NCBI GenBank assembly: GCA_023387965.1
Contig: JAEWHE010000014.1
Coordinates: 62,001-126,000, forward strand
Reading direction: 5' to 3'
Origin: Bacteroidota bacterium
GTDB lineage: Bacteria; Bacteroidota; Bacteroidia; Flavobacteriales; Flavobacteriaceae
Length of the DNA stretch: 64,000 nt
A program made the position numbers and the translations under genes. The number at the start of each line of letters is the position of its first letter. The first letter of the stretch is position 1. The notes beneath the pieces are model-generated. The model saw only the letters and a program-made list of their open reading frames with translations. It did not search any database and was not told the origin of the DNA. Below, piece after piece: positions 1 to 9,339 of the stretch.

Positions 1-1124
1 CGTTGTTTCCAAGCGTTAATATCCAATGAAGAATTTCCTGAAACTTCAATTTCTGCAAGCGAATTAAACGCTTCCATCAATCGGTTATAACCTTTTTCGG
101 CAGCCAAAATCGCATCGTTGCTAAAATCCAGAATGCTTCTGTAATGTGCTTGAAGCATAAAAAATCGCGTTACCGATGGCGAAAAAGCTTTGCTTAAAAT
201 ATCATTGTTACCGCTGATAATTTCGCGCGGCAAAATATTATTTCCGGTAGATTTTGCCATTTTTTTACCGTTAAGCGTCAGCATATTGGCATGCATCCAA
301 TAATTTACCGGAGCATTTCCCGTGCAAGCTTGGTTTTGCGCAATTTCACATTCGTGATGCGGAAATTTTAAATCCATTCCACCACCATGAATATCAAAAT
401 GATCGCCTAAATACTTGGTACTCATTGCAGTACATTCTAAATGCCAACCCGGAAAACCGTCGCTCCAAGGCGAAGGCCAACGCATAATATGTTGCGGTTC
501 GGCACGTTTCCAAAGCGCAAAATCCTGCGGATTTTTCTTTTCCGATTGTCCTGCAAGTTCACGCGTATTCGCCAGCATATCTTCAATGTTTCTGCCGCTC
601 AAAATCCCGTAATGATTGTTCTCGTTGTATTTTTTTACATCAAAATAAACCGAACCGTTGGCTTCATACGCCAATCCGTTGTCGATAATTTTTTTGATAA
701 TTTCAATCTGTTCAATAATATGTCCCGTAGCCGTTGGCTCAATACTTGGTGGCAAAAAATTAAAATCATGCAAAATCGAGTGAAAATCCACCGTATATCG
801 TTGCACAATTTCCATCGGTTCCACTTGTTCGAGCCGCGCTTTTTTCGCAATTCTGTCCTCGCCTTCATCCGCATCGTTTTCCAAATGTCCGGCATCCGTA
901 ATATTTCTCACATAACGAACCTTGTAACCCAAATGCGAAAAATATCTGAAAACCACATCAAAAGACATGAAAGTTCGCACATTTCCCAAATGAACATTGC
1001 TGTAAACCGTTGGTCCACACACATACATTCCCACATTTCCTTGGTGTAACGGCGTGAATACCTCTTTTTCGCCCGAAAGCGAATTATAAATTTTCAAAGT
1101 TTGGTTTTGATACAAAGGCGTCAT
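1..1124 (-). CDS. cysS: Cysteinyl-tRNA synthetase, 3' end cut by window edge
   Basis: Charges tRNA-Cys with cysteine in the cytoplasm. The frame opens at an ATG at 1124 (MTPLYQNQTLKIYNSL) and runs off the left edge after 374 codons. Visible class I synthetase motifs are CGPTVYSNVHLGNVRT (zinc cysteine plus the HIGH-like HLGN), the second zinc cysteine in HLECTAMS, the zinc-binding HGGGMDLKFPHHECE and the KMSKS-like KMAKSTGN. The C-terminal helical domain and stop lie outside the window; the family is usually near 490 residues. A long antisense frame at 441-1049 is a shadow. A divergent copy of the local structured repeat lies just upstream. Confidence 0.96.
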   Translation of the reverse strand, partial: MTPLYQNQTLKIYNSLSGEKEVFTPLHQGNVGMYVCGPTVYSNVHLGNVRTFMSFDVVFRYFSHLGYKVRYVRNITDAGHLENDADEGEDRIAKKARLEQVEPMEIVQRYTVDFHSILHDFNFLPPSIEPTATGHIIEQIEIIKKIIDNGLAYEANGSVYFDVKKYNENNHYGILSGRNIEDMLANTRELAGQSEKKNPQDFALWKRAEPQHIMRWPSPWSDGFPGWHLECTAMSTKYLGDHFDIHGGGMDLKFPHHECEIAQNQACTGNAPVNYWMHANMLTLNGKKMAKSTGNNILPREIISGNNDILSKAFSPSVTRFFMLQAHYRSILDFSNDAILAAEKGYNRLMEAFNSLAEIEVSGNSSLDINAWKQ

Positions 1125-1223
1125 GAAAAATTGTTGCTAAAATGGGTAATGATTTTTTTGGGCAGCTATTCCTGCTGTACATTTCAATTTTTTTTGTTCG
1201 GCGTTTTTTTGCACTTATTAAAA

Positions 1224-1301
1224 GAGCTTCCGCTGGTCGCTTTTTAATTTCGGCAAAAAAATACGCCTCCCTTCAAAAAGATTTCCATTTCCATCAGGGC
1301 T
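1224..1301 (+). repeat. Divergent copy of the arm-hairpin-arm repeat
   Basis: Lies between folE and cysS. The left arm reads gcttccgctggtcgctttttaa and the right arm aaaaagatttccatttccatcagggct, matching with substitutions the arms of the clearer copies at 11211 and 50038. The centre is held by a short stem, CTTTTTAA (1240-1247) against TTCAAAAAG (1272-1280). It is the most decayed of the four copies, so membership is inferred from arm order and spacing. Confidence 0.5.
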
Positions 1302-1312
1302 GCGGCAAGTGC

Positions 1313-1981
1313 TTAAAAGCTCGTATCGAATTTAATATAATCTAAAAATTCTCTTCTGGTGGCTTCATCCTTAAATTTCCCGCCAAATTCTGATGTTACA
1401 GTACTGCTTTCAATATCTCTAATTCCACGAGAATTCACGCATAAATGTTTGGCATCAATTACACAAGCCACGTCTTGCGTGTTTAAAACTTTTTGTAATT
1501 CTTGCACAATTTGCATCGTTAATCTTTCCTGAACCTGAGGTCTTTTGGCAAAATAATCTACGATACGGTTCATTTTAGACAAACCAACCACTCTTCCGCT
1601 CGAAATGTAACCAATGTGAGCTCTTCCAATGATTGGTAGCAAATGATGTTCGCAAGTAGAATAAACCGTGATGTTTTTTTCTACCAGCATTTCGCCGTAC
1701 TTATAATGATTGTCAAAAGTGGAAGCACCCGGTTTTCTGTCGGGATGTAAACCGCCAAAAATTTCTTTTACAAACATTTTCGCCACACGATTTGGAGTGC
1801 CTTTCAAACTATCGTCCGTAAGGTCCATTCCTAATGTTAATAAAATGTTTTCTACATCTTTTTTAATGCTTTCAATTTTTTGGTCATCGCTTAAGTCAAA
1901 AGCGTCGCTTCGCAACGGATTTTGAGCACTCGAAGCTACGTGGTTGTCGCCAATTTCGTCAAGAAAATTCTCGTTATTCAT
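1313..1981 (-). CDS. folE: GTP cyclohydrolase I
   Basis: Converts GTP to 7,8-dihydroneopterin triphosphate, the first step of tetrahydrofolate and pterin synthesis. The 222-residue protein is of normal length. Characteristic segments are TVYSTCEHHLLPIIGRAHIGYI (zinc Cys and His pair), GLSKMNRIVDYFAKRPQVQERL and the late zinc Cys in VIDAKHLCVNSRG. The first about 40 residues are a poorly conserved extension, usual in the family. The ATG at 1981 is supported by a -7 box 31 bases upstream. It is transcribed toward cysS on the same strand, but a repeat separates them, so co-transcription is uncertain. Confidence 0.97.
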   Translation of the reverse strand: MNNENFLDEIGDNHVASSAQNPLRSDAFDLSDDQKIESIKKDVENILLTLGMDLTDDSLKGTPNRVAKMFVKEIFGGLHPDRKPGASTFDNHYKYGEMLVEKNITVYSTCEHHLLPIIGRAHIGYISSGRVVGLSKMNRIVDYFAKRPQVQERLTMQIVQELQKVLNTQDVACVIDAKHLCVNSRGIRDIESSTVTSEFGGKFKDEATRREFLDYIKFDTSF

Positions 1982-2012
1982 CGATAAAATGATAAAATAT
2001 ATTTTAAGACTG

Positions 2013-2020
2013 CAAAGATA
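2013..2020 (-). promoter_or_regulatory. -7 promoter box for folE
   Basis: Reads TATCTTTG on the minus strand, a full match to the Bacteroidota -7 consensus TAnnTTTG, 31 bases before the folE ATG. No good -33 TTG is seen at the usual distance. Confidence 0.5.
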
Positions 2021-2128
2021 ACTAATAAAATATAAACGGTTGTATGATGTTAAAATTAAAAATATTCAAAATTTAAGATAATTGTTTCTTAAATTTATGT
2101 AAATTTCGCTCCTCAAAATATTCCCAAA

Positions 2129-5100
2129 ATGAAGAAGAATTATCTTTTATCTTTATTATTTGCTTTGTTTTTAACCACCTTACAAGCTCAGGATCTCGGT
2201 TGTTTGGATATTATTGCCAATGATCGTGGGGTTTGTGAAGAAGGACTATGTGCTACTTTAGAGGCAAGGCCACCTATTAACCGCATTCCAAGACAAACCA
2301 ATGATTATCTTGTTTCTTCAACCCCTTTTGTTTGGAGAAGCCCGGATAATATTAATGATATTACTAGTATTACCACTGATGATAGGTGGTCTCAAACAAT
2401 TCCGTTGAGAGGAAAACAAACCACGCCTTTCAATTTTTGCTTCTTTGGAGAAAAGTATAGTGAGTGTTTAATAGGTGATAATGGTGCTGTTACTTTCAGT
2501 ATTCAAGGACATCCAGATTCTCCGGGTGGTTTATATGCTCCAAATTCTGCCAGTGGATTTAATTTTTCCACCAACGTAAATGGCGGTTCGGGACCCGGTT
2601 ATGGGCCTCCTTACAAAAATGCAATTATGATGTTGCAGGATTTGTTGATTACGGGTTCTTCAAGAGTAATTGGACCTCCGAGTGATCCACTTTCAACACA
2701 AATTAATTATTTTACGGTAGGTACTTATCCTTGTCGTGCTTTTGTTGCTAACTGGCAAAATGTTCCTTTGTTTGGGGGAGGATGCGTTTCACAAGGAAAT
2801 CAATCTTATCAAATAGTTTTATTCGAATCTACCAATATTATTGAAGTCCACGTTAGAAGAAGAACCTCATGTTCAGGTTGGATTAATGGAGCAGGAACAT
2901 TAGGAATTCAAAATCAAGCAGGAAATATTGGTTATGCAGCTCCAGGGCGTGACACGAGTAATAATCCGTGGAACGTAAATGCTGATGGAACTGGTACAAC
3001 TACTGAAGCATGGAGATTTAGTCCAAACGGTGCGTTAGTGCCAATTACGTATGCTTGGTCGACTGCTGCAAATCCTGGAGTTATTTTAGCAACTACGCCA
3101 ACGCTTACTGTTTGTCCTGAAGAAACAACATTATATCAAGTAGTAGCTACTTTTGGAAGCTGTGATCCGGCAATTCCGCCACAACAAGCTTCTGATCTTG
3201 CCGTAGTAAGGGTAGGAGAAGCTGCTGGGCTAGAGCCACAAAATATTACGCATTGCGATACAGACGCAAATCCTCGGGAATTTAATCTCGGAATTAATAC
3301 CGATGTTGTTTTAGGAACTTTTAGTACAGACCCAGATGAAGTACTCGATCCAAATAATTACGACGTTGGGTATTATTTAAGTTTATACGACGCGGAGAAC
3401 GACATTGATAATTTATATGCGCCACCTACTAATAATTTTTACGATCCATCCAATACGGCGGCTCCGGTAATTTATAATCTTCCTGCTCCGTTGAGAACAC
3501 AAATTATTTATGTTCGTGTTACAGACATTGCTGCACCGACTGACTGTCATTCTTACTTGCCTTTTACCATTAGCATCAGAAGTTGTGACGAAACAGAAGT
3601 GGCAGGAATTACCATGTGTGATGTAGCAAATGATAATACGGAGAATTTTGATTTGACAGATAATCTTTCGGATGTAGAAGCGCAAATAACAGCTGACGGA
3701 TTTAATACTGCCGATTATACACTTACCTATCATGAATCATTAGCAGATACAGATGATTTATCGACTGCTTTAACGCCTGCGGAAATAGCCGCTTATCCTT
3801 CTGGAACTGGGGCGGTAATTTATGTTAGAGCGTCAAGCGTTACTGATCCTTCTGATTATTTGGTTTATTTTTATTTGTTGACATTAAATCCAAATCCTAC
3901 TGCAACAATCGCTGGTTCAGCAACAATTTGCGAAGGATCAACAGCGCCAATTAATTTTAGTGGAACTGCTGGTGCAACGGTAACTTATACAGATGAAACT
4001 GGAGCGACGCAAACTATTACTTTAGTAGATGATGGAACGGGAACTAACACAGGTACGGCTTCAATCACATCTCCTGCGGTAGTTGCTGCTTCATCTCCAT
4101 ATAATTATACTTTGGTGAGTGCTTCGCTTACAACAGGTGGTTTAACTTGCGTTGAACCATTAACCGGCGTAGCTACGATTGATGTTGGACCACAACCAAC
4201 TGCAGCATTTTCAACAACAAGCACAACAATTTGTGAAGGAGACACTACAACAATTGGAATTACTGGAACGATTGGAGCAACAGTTACATACTTAGATCCT
4301 GCAGGAACCGCACAAACAATTGTTTTAGACGGAACGGGATCTGGTTCAATTGTGATTCCAAATACGACAACTAACGGAAGTTACACATATACTTTGGACG
4401 AAGTTTCAACTGCCGGATCTCCACCTTGTACAGAATCGCTGACTGGAACTGTTACTATTACAGTTGATGTATTACCTACTGTAACCATTTCGGCGTTAGA
4501 TACGCAAGTATGTTTGGGAGTTCCTTCCAGAATTAGATTCCAAGGGACAGCTCTTGCCATAGTTGATTACACATTAAATGGTACTCCAAATTCAATTACT
4601 TTAGATGCTTCAGGAGCGTTTATTTTGACAGAAACATTACCAATTGATGGCGTGTATGATTACGAATTGGTTTCAGTTGCGGCACCAGCACCATCAACTT
4701 GTAATCAAACTCAAACAGGCACAGCTTCGGTTACCGTAATCGGAGCTCCAGATGCGACAATTGCAGCAATTGATCCTGTTATTTGTGAAAATACTTCAGG
4801 AGGCGTGGTGATCACTGGAACGCTAAATGCTGAGGTGATTTACACTGTAAATGGTGGAACGCCTCAAACGGTAACGCTTACACCTTCTGCAGCGAATCCA
4901 GCGATTGGAGAAGCGACAATTTCGTCAACATTAGCTGCGAACACGACTTACTCGTTAGTTAGCATCACTACTACGGGAGCAAATCCTTGTACTGCAACAT
5001 TTACGGGTGTTGATGCAACCATTACAGTGAATCCACTTCCAACTGCAACTATTGCATTGGCTCAAAATACAATTTGCGAAAATGACGCAACATCAGTGTT

Positions 5101-8100
5101 GTTTACCGGTCCGGTTAATGGGGAAATTACCTATTCTGTAAATTCTGGAACGCCAACAACGCTTACTTTAGATGCAACTGGAAACTTTAGTTTGCCAACA
5201 GGAAATTTAACGACTCCAACAACTTACACGTTGTTAAATGTGGAATCTGCAGATACAGTTCCTTGTTCCCAAACATACTCTACTGCGGTAACGGTTCAAA
5301 TAAAAGCATTACCAACTGCAACGTTTACCGGGCCGGTAAATGTTTGTCAAAACCGTCCAGCGGAACTTGAATTTACAGGTACAGCAAATAGTACTGTAAC
5401 TTTTACGGCTGATGGTGGCGCTACTACTGAAACAATTTTATTGGATGCTGCAGGTTACGGATTATTTACAACCGCTAACCTTTCTGCGGCAACAACTTTT
5501 GATTTAATTTCAATCGTGAGCGACGGAACTCCAGCTTGTCCAAATACGCTTTCTGGTTCGGTTACAGTAAATACAATTGCTGCTCCAGTTGTAGTTAACC
5601 CAACTCCGTTGGAGATTTGTGATGATAATGAAGATGGGATTGCATTTTTTAATTTAAGAGATAAAGATCTTGAAATTACGGGAGGTCCATCAACTTTGAT
5701 TGTGACCTACCATGAAACCATGCAAAATGCAATAGACAATGCATTCCCAAAACAAGATTTCCCTTATGCAAATCTCGTAAACGCTTCGCCGGAACTGACA
5801 CCTTATTATATGTATGTAAGAGTTGAAGAGCCAGGCGGAAGTGCTTGTCCGTCATTTGTCCAATTGAGATTAATTGTAAACAGAACACCACAACCGGTTT
5901 CTCCAGATCCAATTGAGATTTGTGATGATGCAACTGCTGACGGTTTGGCAACTTTCCCTGATATTACGATTAGAGAAGTTGATATGATTGCTGATTTGAA
6001 TCCGTTGGATACATACAATTTCTTCTATTATATTAATCAGGCAGATGCAGAAGCTACTGTACCAGCAAATCCGCCAATTGCAAGTTTAACAAACTTTAAT
6101 AATAGTGTTCCGTTTTTACAAACGATTTGGATTCGTGTCGAAAATGCTGTGACAGGATGTTTCAAAGCAGTTCCAATGGACTTAATTGTTAATCCAAATC
6201 CAGTGATTCCAGCTCCAGGAGTATTGCCAGAATATACTTTATGCGATATCAACAATCCTGGTGATGAAATCGAAGAGTTTGATTTAGAAGATTACAAGCG
6301 TTTCATCACAACCGAAGCAGGAATGGATATCAAATTTTATTTTGATGCTGCTGCTTATGCTGCTGGAACAGAATTACCATTAAACTACGAAAATGAGGTA
6401 AGTCCTGCACAAACTATTTTAGTAGTAGTCACAAATGGCGCCACGGGTTGCGTTTCTCAAACAACTTTAACGCTTCGTGTAGAACAACTACCGTTGATTA
6501 TCGTTCCGGCTCCGCAAGTAGCTTGTGATCCAGATAATAATGGAACAGAACAATTTGATTTAGATTCATTGATTCCTGGAATTACTGGTGGAGCAGATTA
6601 CACTATCACATTCCACGAAACGAGTTACAATGCCGAAAATAATTTGTTCCCTTACACTTCTCCTTACAGTAACTTGGCTTCTGGAATGATTTGGATTAGA
6701 GCAGTTGACAACAATTCAGGTTGTTTTTCAATTGCACCAATGGAACTTATTGTCAATCCGGCTCCAACAGTTCCACCTACTATTGAACCACTAATCGTAT
6801 GTGATACTAATGAAGATGGAACCACACGTGTAAACCTTCAGGCTCATATCGATGCATTGGATTTATTAACTGGACAACCGGCTGGAACTTACACCATCCG
6901 TTTTTATACAAATGAAATTGATGCCGATGCAGGTTTAGGTAACAACATTCCTAATCCAACTAATTATTTAGCAACTGATGGTCAACAAATTTGGGTAAGA
7001 ATTACCAATACAACCACAAATTGTTTCAACGTTGGAAGTTTTACAATTACAATCAATCCAGCACTTGCTTTCGCTCCAGTAGAATATTCACTTTGTGACG
7101 AAGGCTTGCCAAATGATGGTTTCACTAGTTTTGATTTAACCACTCAAATCGGAAATCTTACTAGAAACCTTCCGGATTATGAAGTAGCTTTTTACACTTT
7201 AAGTGGAACTTTAATTGATCCGGCTTCAAGTTATACAAATGCAACTCCAGGGGCACAAACGTTAAATGTTGTCATTAAAAATACTGTAACTGGTTGCGTG
7301 AGCTATACTACTTTAACAATTAGAGTAGAACCACTACCAAATCCAAGAACAGATCCTCAAGACTTGGTTAATTTGTGTGACAATGGTGTTGAAGGTGATG
7401 GAATTGGCGAAGGTATTGACCTAACTGTGAATGAAACCTATATCAGAAACGGTGCGACTCCAGCTTCTGTGGCTTTCTATTATTATACAGATTTGACCTT
7501 AGCTCAAGCTGATGCTGCCGCTGGAACATTCGGAAATGCTATTCCAGATCCTACGGATTATTCAGGACCTTCAGGAACAATTTATGTATTGATGACTACG
7601 AATGCCAACAATGCGTCAATTAAGTGTTCACAAATGGTGCAATTTGACATCATAATAAATCCAATTCCGGCTTTAGGAGTTAACGGTGTGATTCCAAACT
7701 TCGTAGCTTGTGTGGGAGGTGCAACGCATACATTTACATTAAGCGATCACAATTCAAGTGTGTTAGATGCTTCGTTAAATGTTGCAGATTATACTTTCAC
7801 TTATTATGATTCTCAAATAAACGCTGAAGCTGGTGGAACTCTTGGTGTGTTGCCAAATAGTTATCCAAATACTACTAATCCAGAAGCAATTTGGGTTAGA
7901 GTTCAAAATAACGTTACAGGATGTTTTAACGTAGGAACATTTAATTTAATAGTAGATGAACCAGCAGTTGCTAATCCAGTTCCGGATCAAGTGGTTTGTG
8001 ATGACTTAGATGGAACAAATGACGGTTTTGCAGATTTCGATTTATCATCCTTTGATGCAACAGTTTTAGGTACACAAACACCACCTGATTTCACAGTTCA

Positions 8101-9067
8101 TTATTATTTAACTGAAGCTGATGCAATTTTAGATGGTGCCGAAGGACCAACAACTACAAACTCACGTGCGATTACAGATGTAAATCCGTTTAATACGGCT
8201 ACAACCACTGTTTATGCTTTGGTAATTAATAGAAACGCAGCTACAGGTTGTCCTCAAATTACACCAATTAATTTGATTGTTAATCAATTGCCGGTGGTAA
8301 CACTGCAAGGAGGTTTCTTCTGTGTGGATCCTACAACTTTAGACCCATTGAACAGTTATGAATTAGTTGCAAATGTTGATGGTGGAGCAAATCCTGCTGA
8401 TTACACTTACCAATGGTTTAACGGTACAGATTTGTTACCAGATACCGGTTCCTCAATTTTTGTGGACGAAGTAGGAACTTATAGCGTAATTGCAACCAAC
8501 ATTGCAACAGGTTGTATCTCGGCTGTTACTCCAGAATCTTCTGCTTTTGTTGATGCAACTTCTGCACCAATCATAAGTGATGTTGTGGTAAGCGGATACT
8601 TTACCGACAATGCAACGATTACTGTAGAAGTTGATCCATCAAGTTTAGGTAACTACGAATTTAGATTGATTACCGCTGAAGGTGGTCCAACTGAATGGCA
8701 AACTTCTAACGTATTTGGCCCTGTTGCTGCAGGAACTTATTTACTTGAAGTTAGAGATTTGAACAATGGAGGTTGTGTGATGCCAATTCCTATTGAAGTG
8801 ATGGTAATTAATTATCCTAAATTCTTCACACCAAATGGAGATGGATATAATGATACTTGGACAATCAGAGGTTTAGGACCAGATGCGATTATCTATATTT
8901 TTGACAGATATGGAAAATTAGTGAAAACCGTAGGTTCTGAAGGTGATGGTTGGGATGGAACGATGAATGGTCATCCACTTCCTTCAACAGATTACTGGTT
9001 CAAAGTATTGTACACCGAAGGAACTGTGCAAAAAGAATTTAGAGCACACTTCTCTCTTAAACGATAA
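2129..9067 (+). CDS. Giant modular surface protein with T9SS type B sorting domain
   Basis: Predicted secreted or cell-surface protein of 2312 residues. A signal peptide (MKKNYLLSLLFALFLTTLQAQ) is followed by a cysteine-containing N-terminal domain to about residue 310. Two CD..DxN..(F/N)NL-type modules follow, then six modules opening with a P-T-A-T-I...ICE motif (about 590-1150), nine more CDxxxDGxxxFDL modules (about 1155-2050) and an Ig-like stretch. The end (from about 2229) has YPKFFTPNGDGYNDTW...IYIFDRYGKLV...GWDG, the type B gliding-motility-associated C-terminal domain recognised by the type IX secretion system. An adhesin or matrix role is inferred from architecture; no enzyme motif is visible. 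Monocistronic, closed by a strong terminator. Confidence 0.93.
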   Translation: MKKNYLLSLLFALFLTTLQAQDLGCLDIIANDRGVCEEGLCATLEARPPINRIPRQTNDYLVSSTPFVWRSPDNINDITSITTDDRWSQTIPLRGKQTTPFNFCFFGEKYSECLIGDNGAVTFSIQGHPDSPGGLYAPNSASGFNFSTNVNGGSGPGYGPPYKNAIMMLQDLLITGSSRVIGPPSDPLSTQINYFTVGTYPCRAFVANWQNVPLFGGGCVSQGNQSYQIVLFESTNIIEVHVRRRTSCSGWINGAGTLGIQNQAGNIGYAAPGRDTSNNPWNVNADGTGTTTEAWRFSPNGALVPITYAWSTAANPGVILATTPTLTVCPEETTLYQVVATFGSCDPAIPPQQASDLAVVRVGEAAGLEPQNITHCDTDANPREFNLGINTDVVLGTFSTDPDEVLDPNNYDVGYYLSLYDAENDIDNLYAPPTNNFYDPSNTAAPVIYNLPAPLRTQIIYVRVTDIAAPTDCHSYLPFTISIRSCDETEVAGITMCDVANDNTENFDLTDNLSDVEAQITADGFNTADYTLTYHESLADTDDLSTALTPAEIAAYPSGTGAVIYVRASSVTDPSDYLVYFYLLTLNPNPTATIAGSATICEGSTAPINFSGTAGATVTYTDETGATQTITLVDDGTGTNTGTASITSPAVVAASSPYNYTLVSASLTTGGLTCVEPLTGVATIDVGPQPTAAFSTTSTTICEGDTTTIGITGTIGATVTYLDPAGTAQTIVLDGTGSGSIVIPNTTTNGSYTYTLDEVSTAGSPPCTESLTGTVTITVDVLPTVTISALDTQVCLGVPSRIRFQGTALAIVDYTLNGTPNSITLDASGAFILTETLPIDGVYDYELVSVAAPAPSTCNQTQTGTASVTVIGAPDATIAAIDPVICENTSGGVVITGTLNAEVIYTVNGGTPQTVTLTPSAANPAIGEATISSTLAANTTYSLVSITTTGANPCTATFTGVDATITVNPLPTATIALAQNTICENDATSVLFTGPVNGEITYSVNSGTPTTLTLDATGNFSLPTGNLTTPTTYTLLNVESADTVPCSQTYSTAVTVQIKALPTATFTGPVNVCQNRPAELEFTGTANSTVTFTADGGATTETILLDAAGYGLFTTANLSAATTFDLISIVSDGTPACPNTLSGSVTVNTIAAPVVVNPTPLEICDDNEDGIAFFNLRDKDLEITGGPSTLIVTYHETMQNAIDNAFPKQDFPYANLVNASPELTPYYMYVRVEEPGGSACPSFVQLRLIVNRTPQPVSPDPIEICDDATADGLATFPDITIREVDMIADLNPLDTYNFFYYINQADAEATVPANPPIASLTNFNNSVPFLQTIWIRVENAVTGCFKAVPMDLIVNPNPVIPAPGVLPEYTLCDINNPGDEIEEFDLEDYKRFITTEAGMDIKFYFDAAAYAAGTELPLNYENEVSPAQTILVVVTNGATGCVSQTTLTLRVEQLPLIIVPAPQVACDPDNNGTEQFDLDSLIPGITGGADYTITFHETSYNAENNLFPYTSPYSNLASGMIWIRAVDNNSGCFSIAPMELIVNPAPTVPPTIEPLIVCDTNEDGTTRVNLQAHIDALDLLTGQPAGTYTIRFYTNEIDADAGLGNNIPNPTNYLATDGQQIWVRITNTTTNCFNVGSFTITINPALAFAPVEYSLCDEGLPNDGFTSFDLTTQIGNLTRNLPDYEVAFYTLSGTLIDPASSYTNATPGAQTLNVVIKNTVTGCVSYTTLTIRVEPLPNPRTDPQDLVNLCDNGVEGDGIGEGIDLTVNETYIRNGATPASVAFYYYTDLTLAQADAAAGTFGNAIPDPTDYSGPSGTIYVLMTTNANNASIKCSQMVQFDIIINPIPALGVNGVIPNFVACVGGATHTFTLSDHNSSVLDASLNVADYTFTYYDSQINAEAGGTLGVLPNSYPNTTNPEAIWVRVQNNVTGCFNVGTFNLIVDEPAVANPVPDQVVCDDLDGTNDGFADFDLSSFDATVLGTQTPPDFTVHYYLTEADAILDGAEGPTTTNSRAITDVNPFNTATTTVYALVINRNAATGCPQITPINLIVNQLPVVTLQGGFFCVDPTTLDPLNSYELVANVDGGANPADYTYQWFNGTDLLPDTGSSIFVDEVGTYSVIATNIATGCISAVTPESSAFVDATSAPIISDVVVSGYFTDNATITVEVDPSSLGNYEFRLITAEGGPTEWQTSNVFGPVAAGTYLLEVRDLNNGGCVMPIPIEVMVINYPKFFTPNGDGYNDTWTIRGLGPDAIIYIFDRYGKLVKTVGSEGDGWDGTMNGHPLPSTDYWFKVLYTEGTVQKEFRAHFSLKR

Positions 9068-9085
9068 TTTTTAAAGTTGAATATA

Positions 9086-9118
9086 AAAAGGCTTCCGGAA
9101 AAGGAAGCCTTTTTTTTT
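9086..9118 (+). terminator. Rho-independent terminator of the giant T9SS gene
   Basis: Stem AGGCTTCC (9089-9096) pairs with GGAAGCCT (9103-9110), extended by flanking A/T pairs and followed by a run of eight or more T. Confidence 0.9.
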
Positions 9119-9175
9119 GCCCTAAACTTTTCAGCTTTTTTTAGAAAGATTAAAAGAAGCCTAAAGTGTTTCGAT

Positions 9176-9256
9176 AGCCCTGATGCTCGTAAATATCCTT
9201 TTTTAAAATCCCGATGCTTCGGGAGTTTTAAAAAAGATATGGCGAAGCAGCAGGAA
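9176..9256 (-). repeat. Arm-hairpin-arm repeat, inverted copy
   Basis: The outer arms match, in reverse orientation, those at 11211 and 50038: agccctgatgctcgtaaatatcc on one side and gatatggcgaagcagcagg on the other. The centre folds into a long hairpin: CTTTTTTAAAA (9198-9208) with TTTTAAAAAAG (9226-9236), and TCCCGA (9209-9214) with TCGGGA (9219-9224) around a tgct loop, with a single bulged G. It sits between two terminators in the 272-base gap after the giant gene. Confidence 0.65.
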
Positions 9257-9289
9257 CTTAAGTTTAAAAAGTGCCTTGAATTTTGCTCC

Positions 9290-9321
9290 AAAAAAAAACG
9301 CCCCCGATGTGGAGACGTTTT
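9290..9321 (-). terminator. Terminator of the aminotransferase gene
   Basis: On the minus strand AAAACGTC pairs with GGCGTTTT (one G-T wobble; plus-strand 9314-9321 and 9295-9302), with an inner CTCC/GGGG extension and then a long T run. It lies about 20 bases past the aminotransferase stop. Confidence 0.7.
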
Positions 9322-9339
9322 CATATAGAAATTATTTTT

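Noticed and set aside
441..1049. 202-codon plus-strand open frame
   Set aside because: It is antisense to cysS, whose motifs are intact on the minus strand; the frame has no recognisable domain.
1125..1312. tRNA or small RNA between folE and cysS
   Set aside because: No cloverleaf could be drawn; the sequence is explained by a decayed dispersed repeat.
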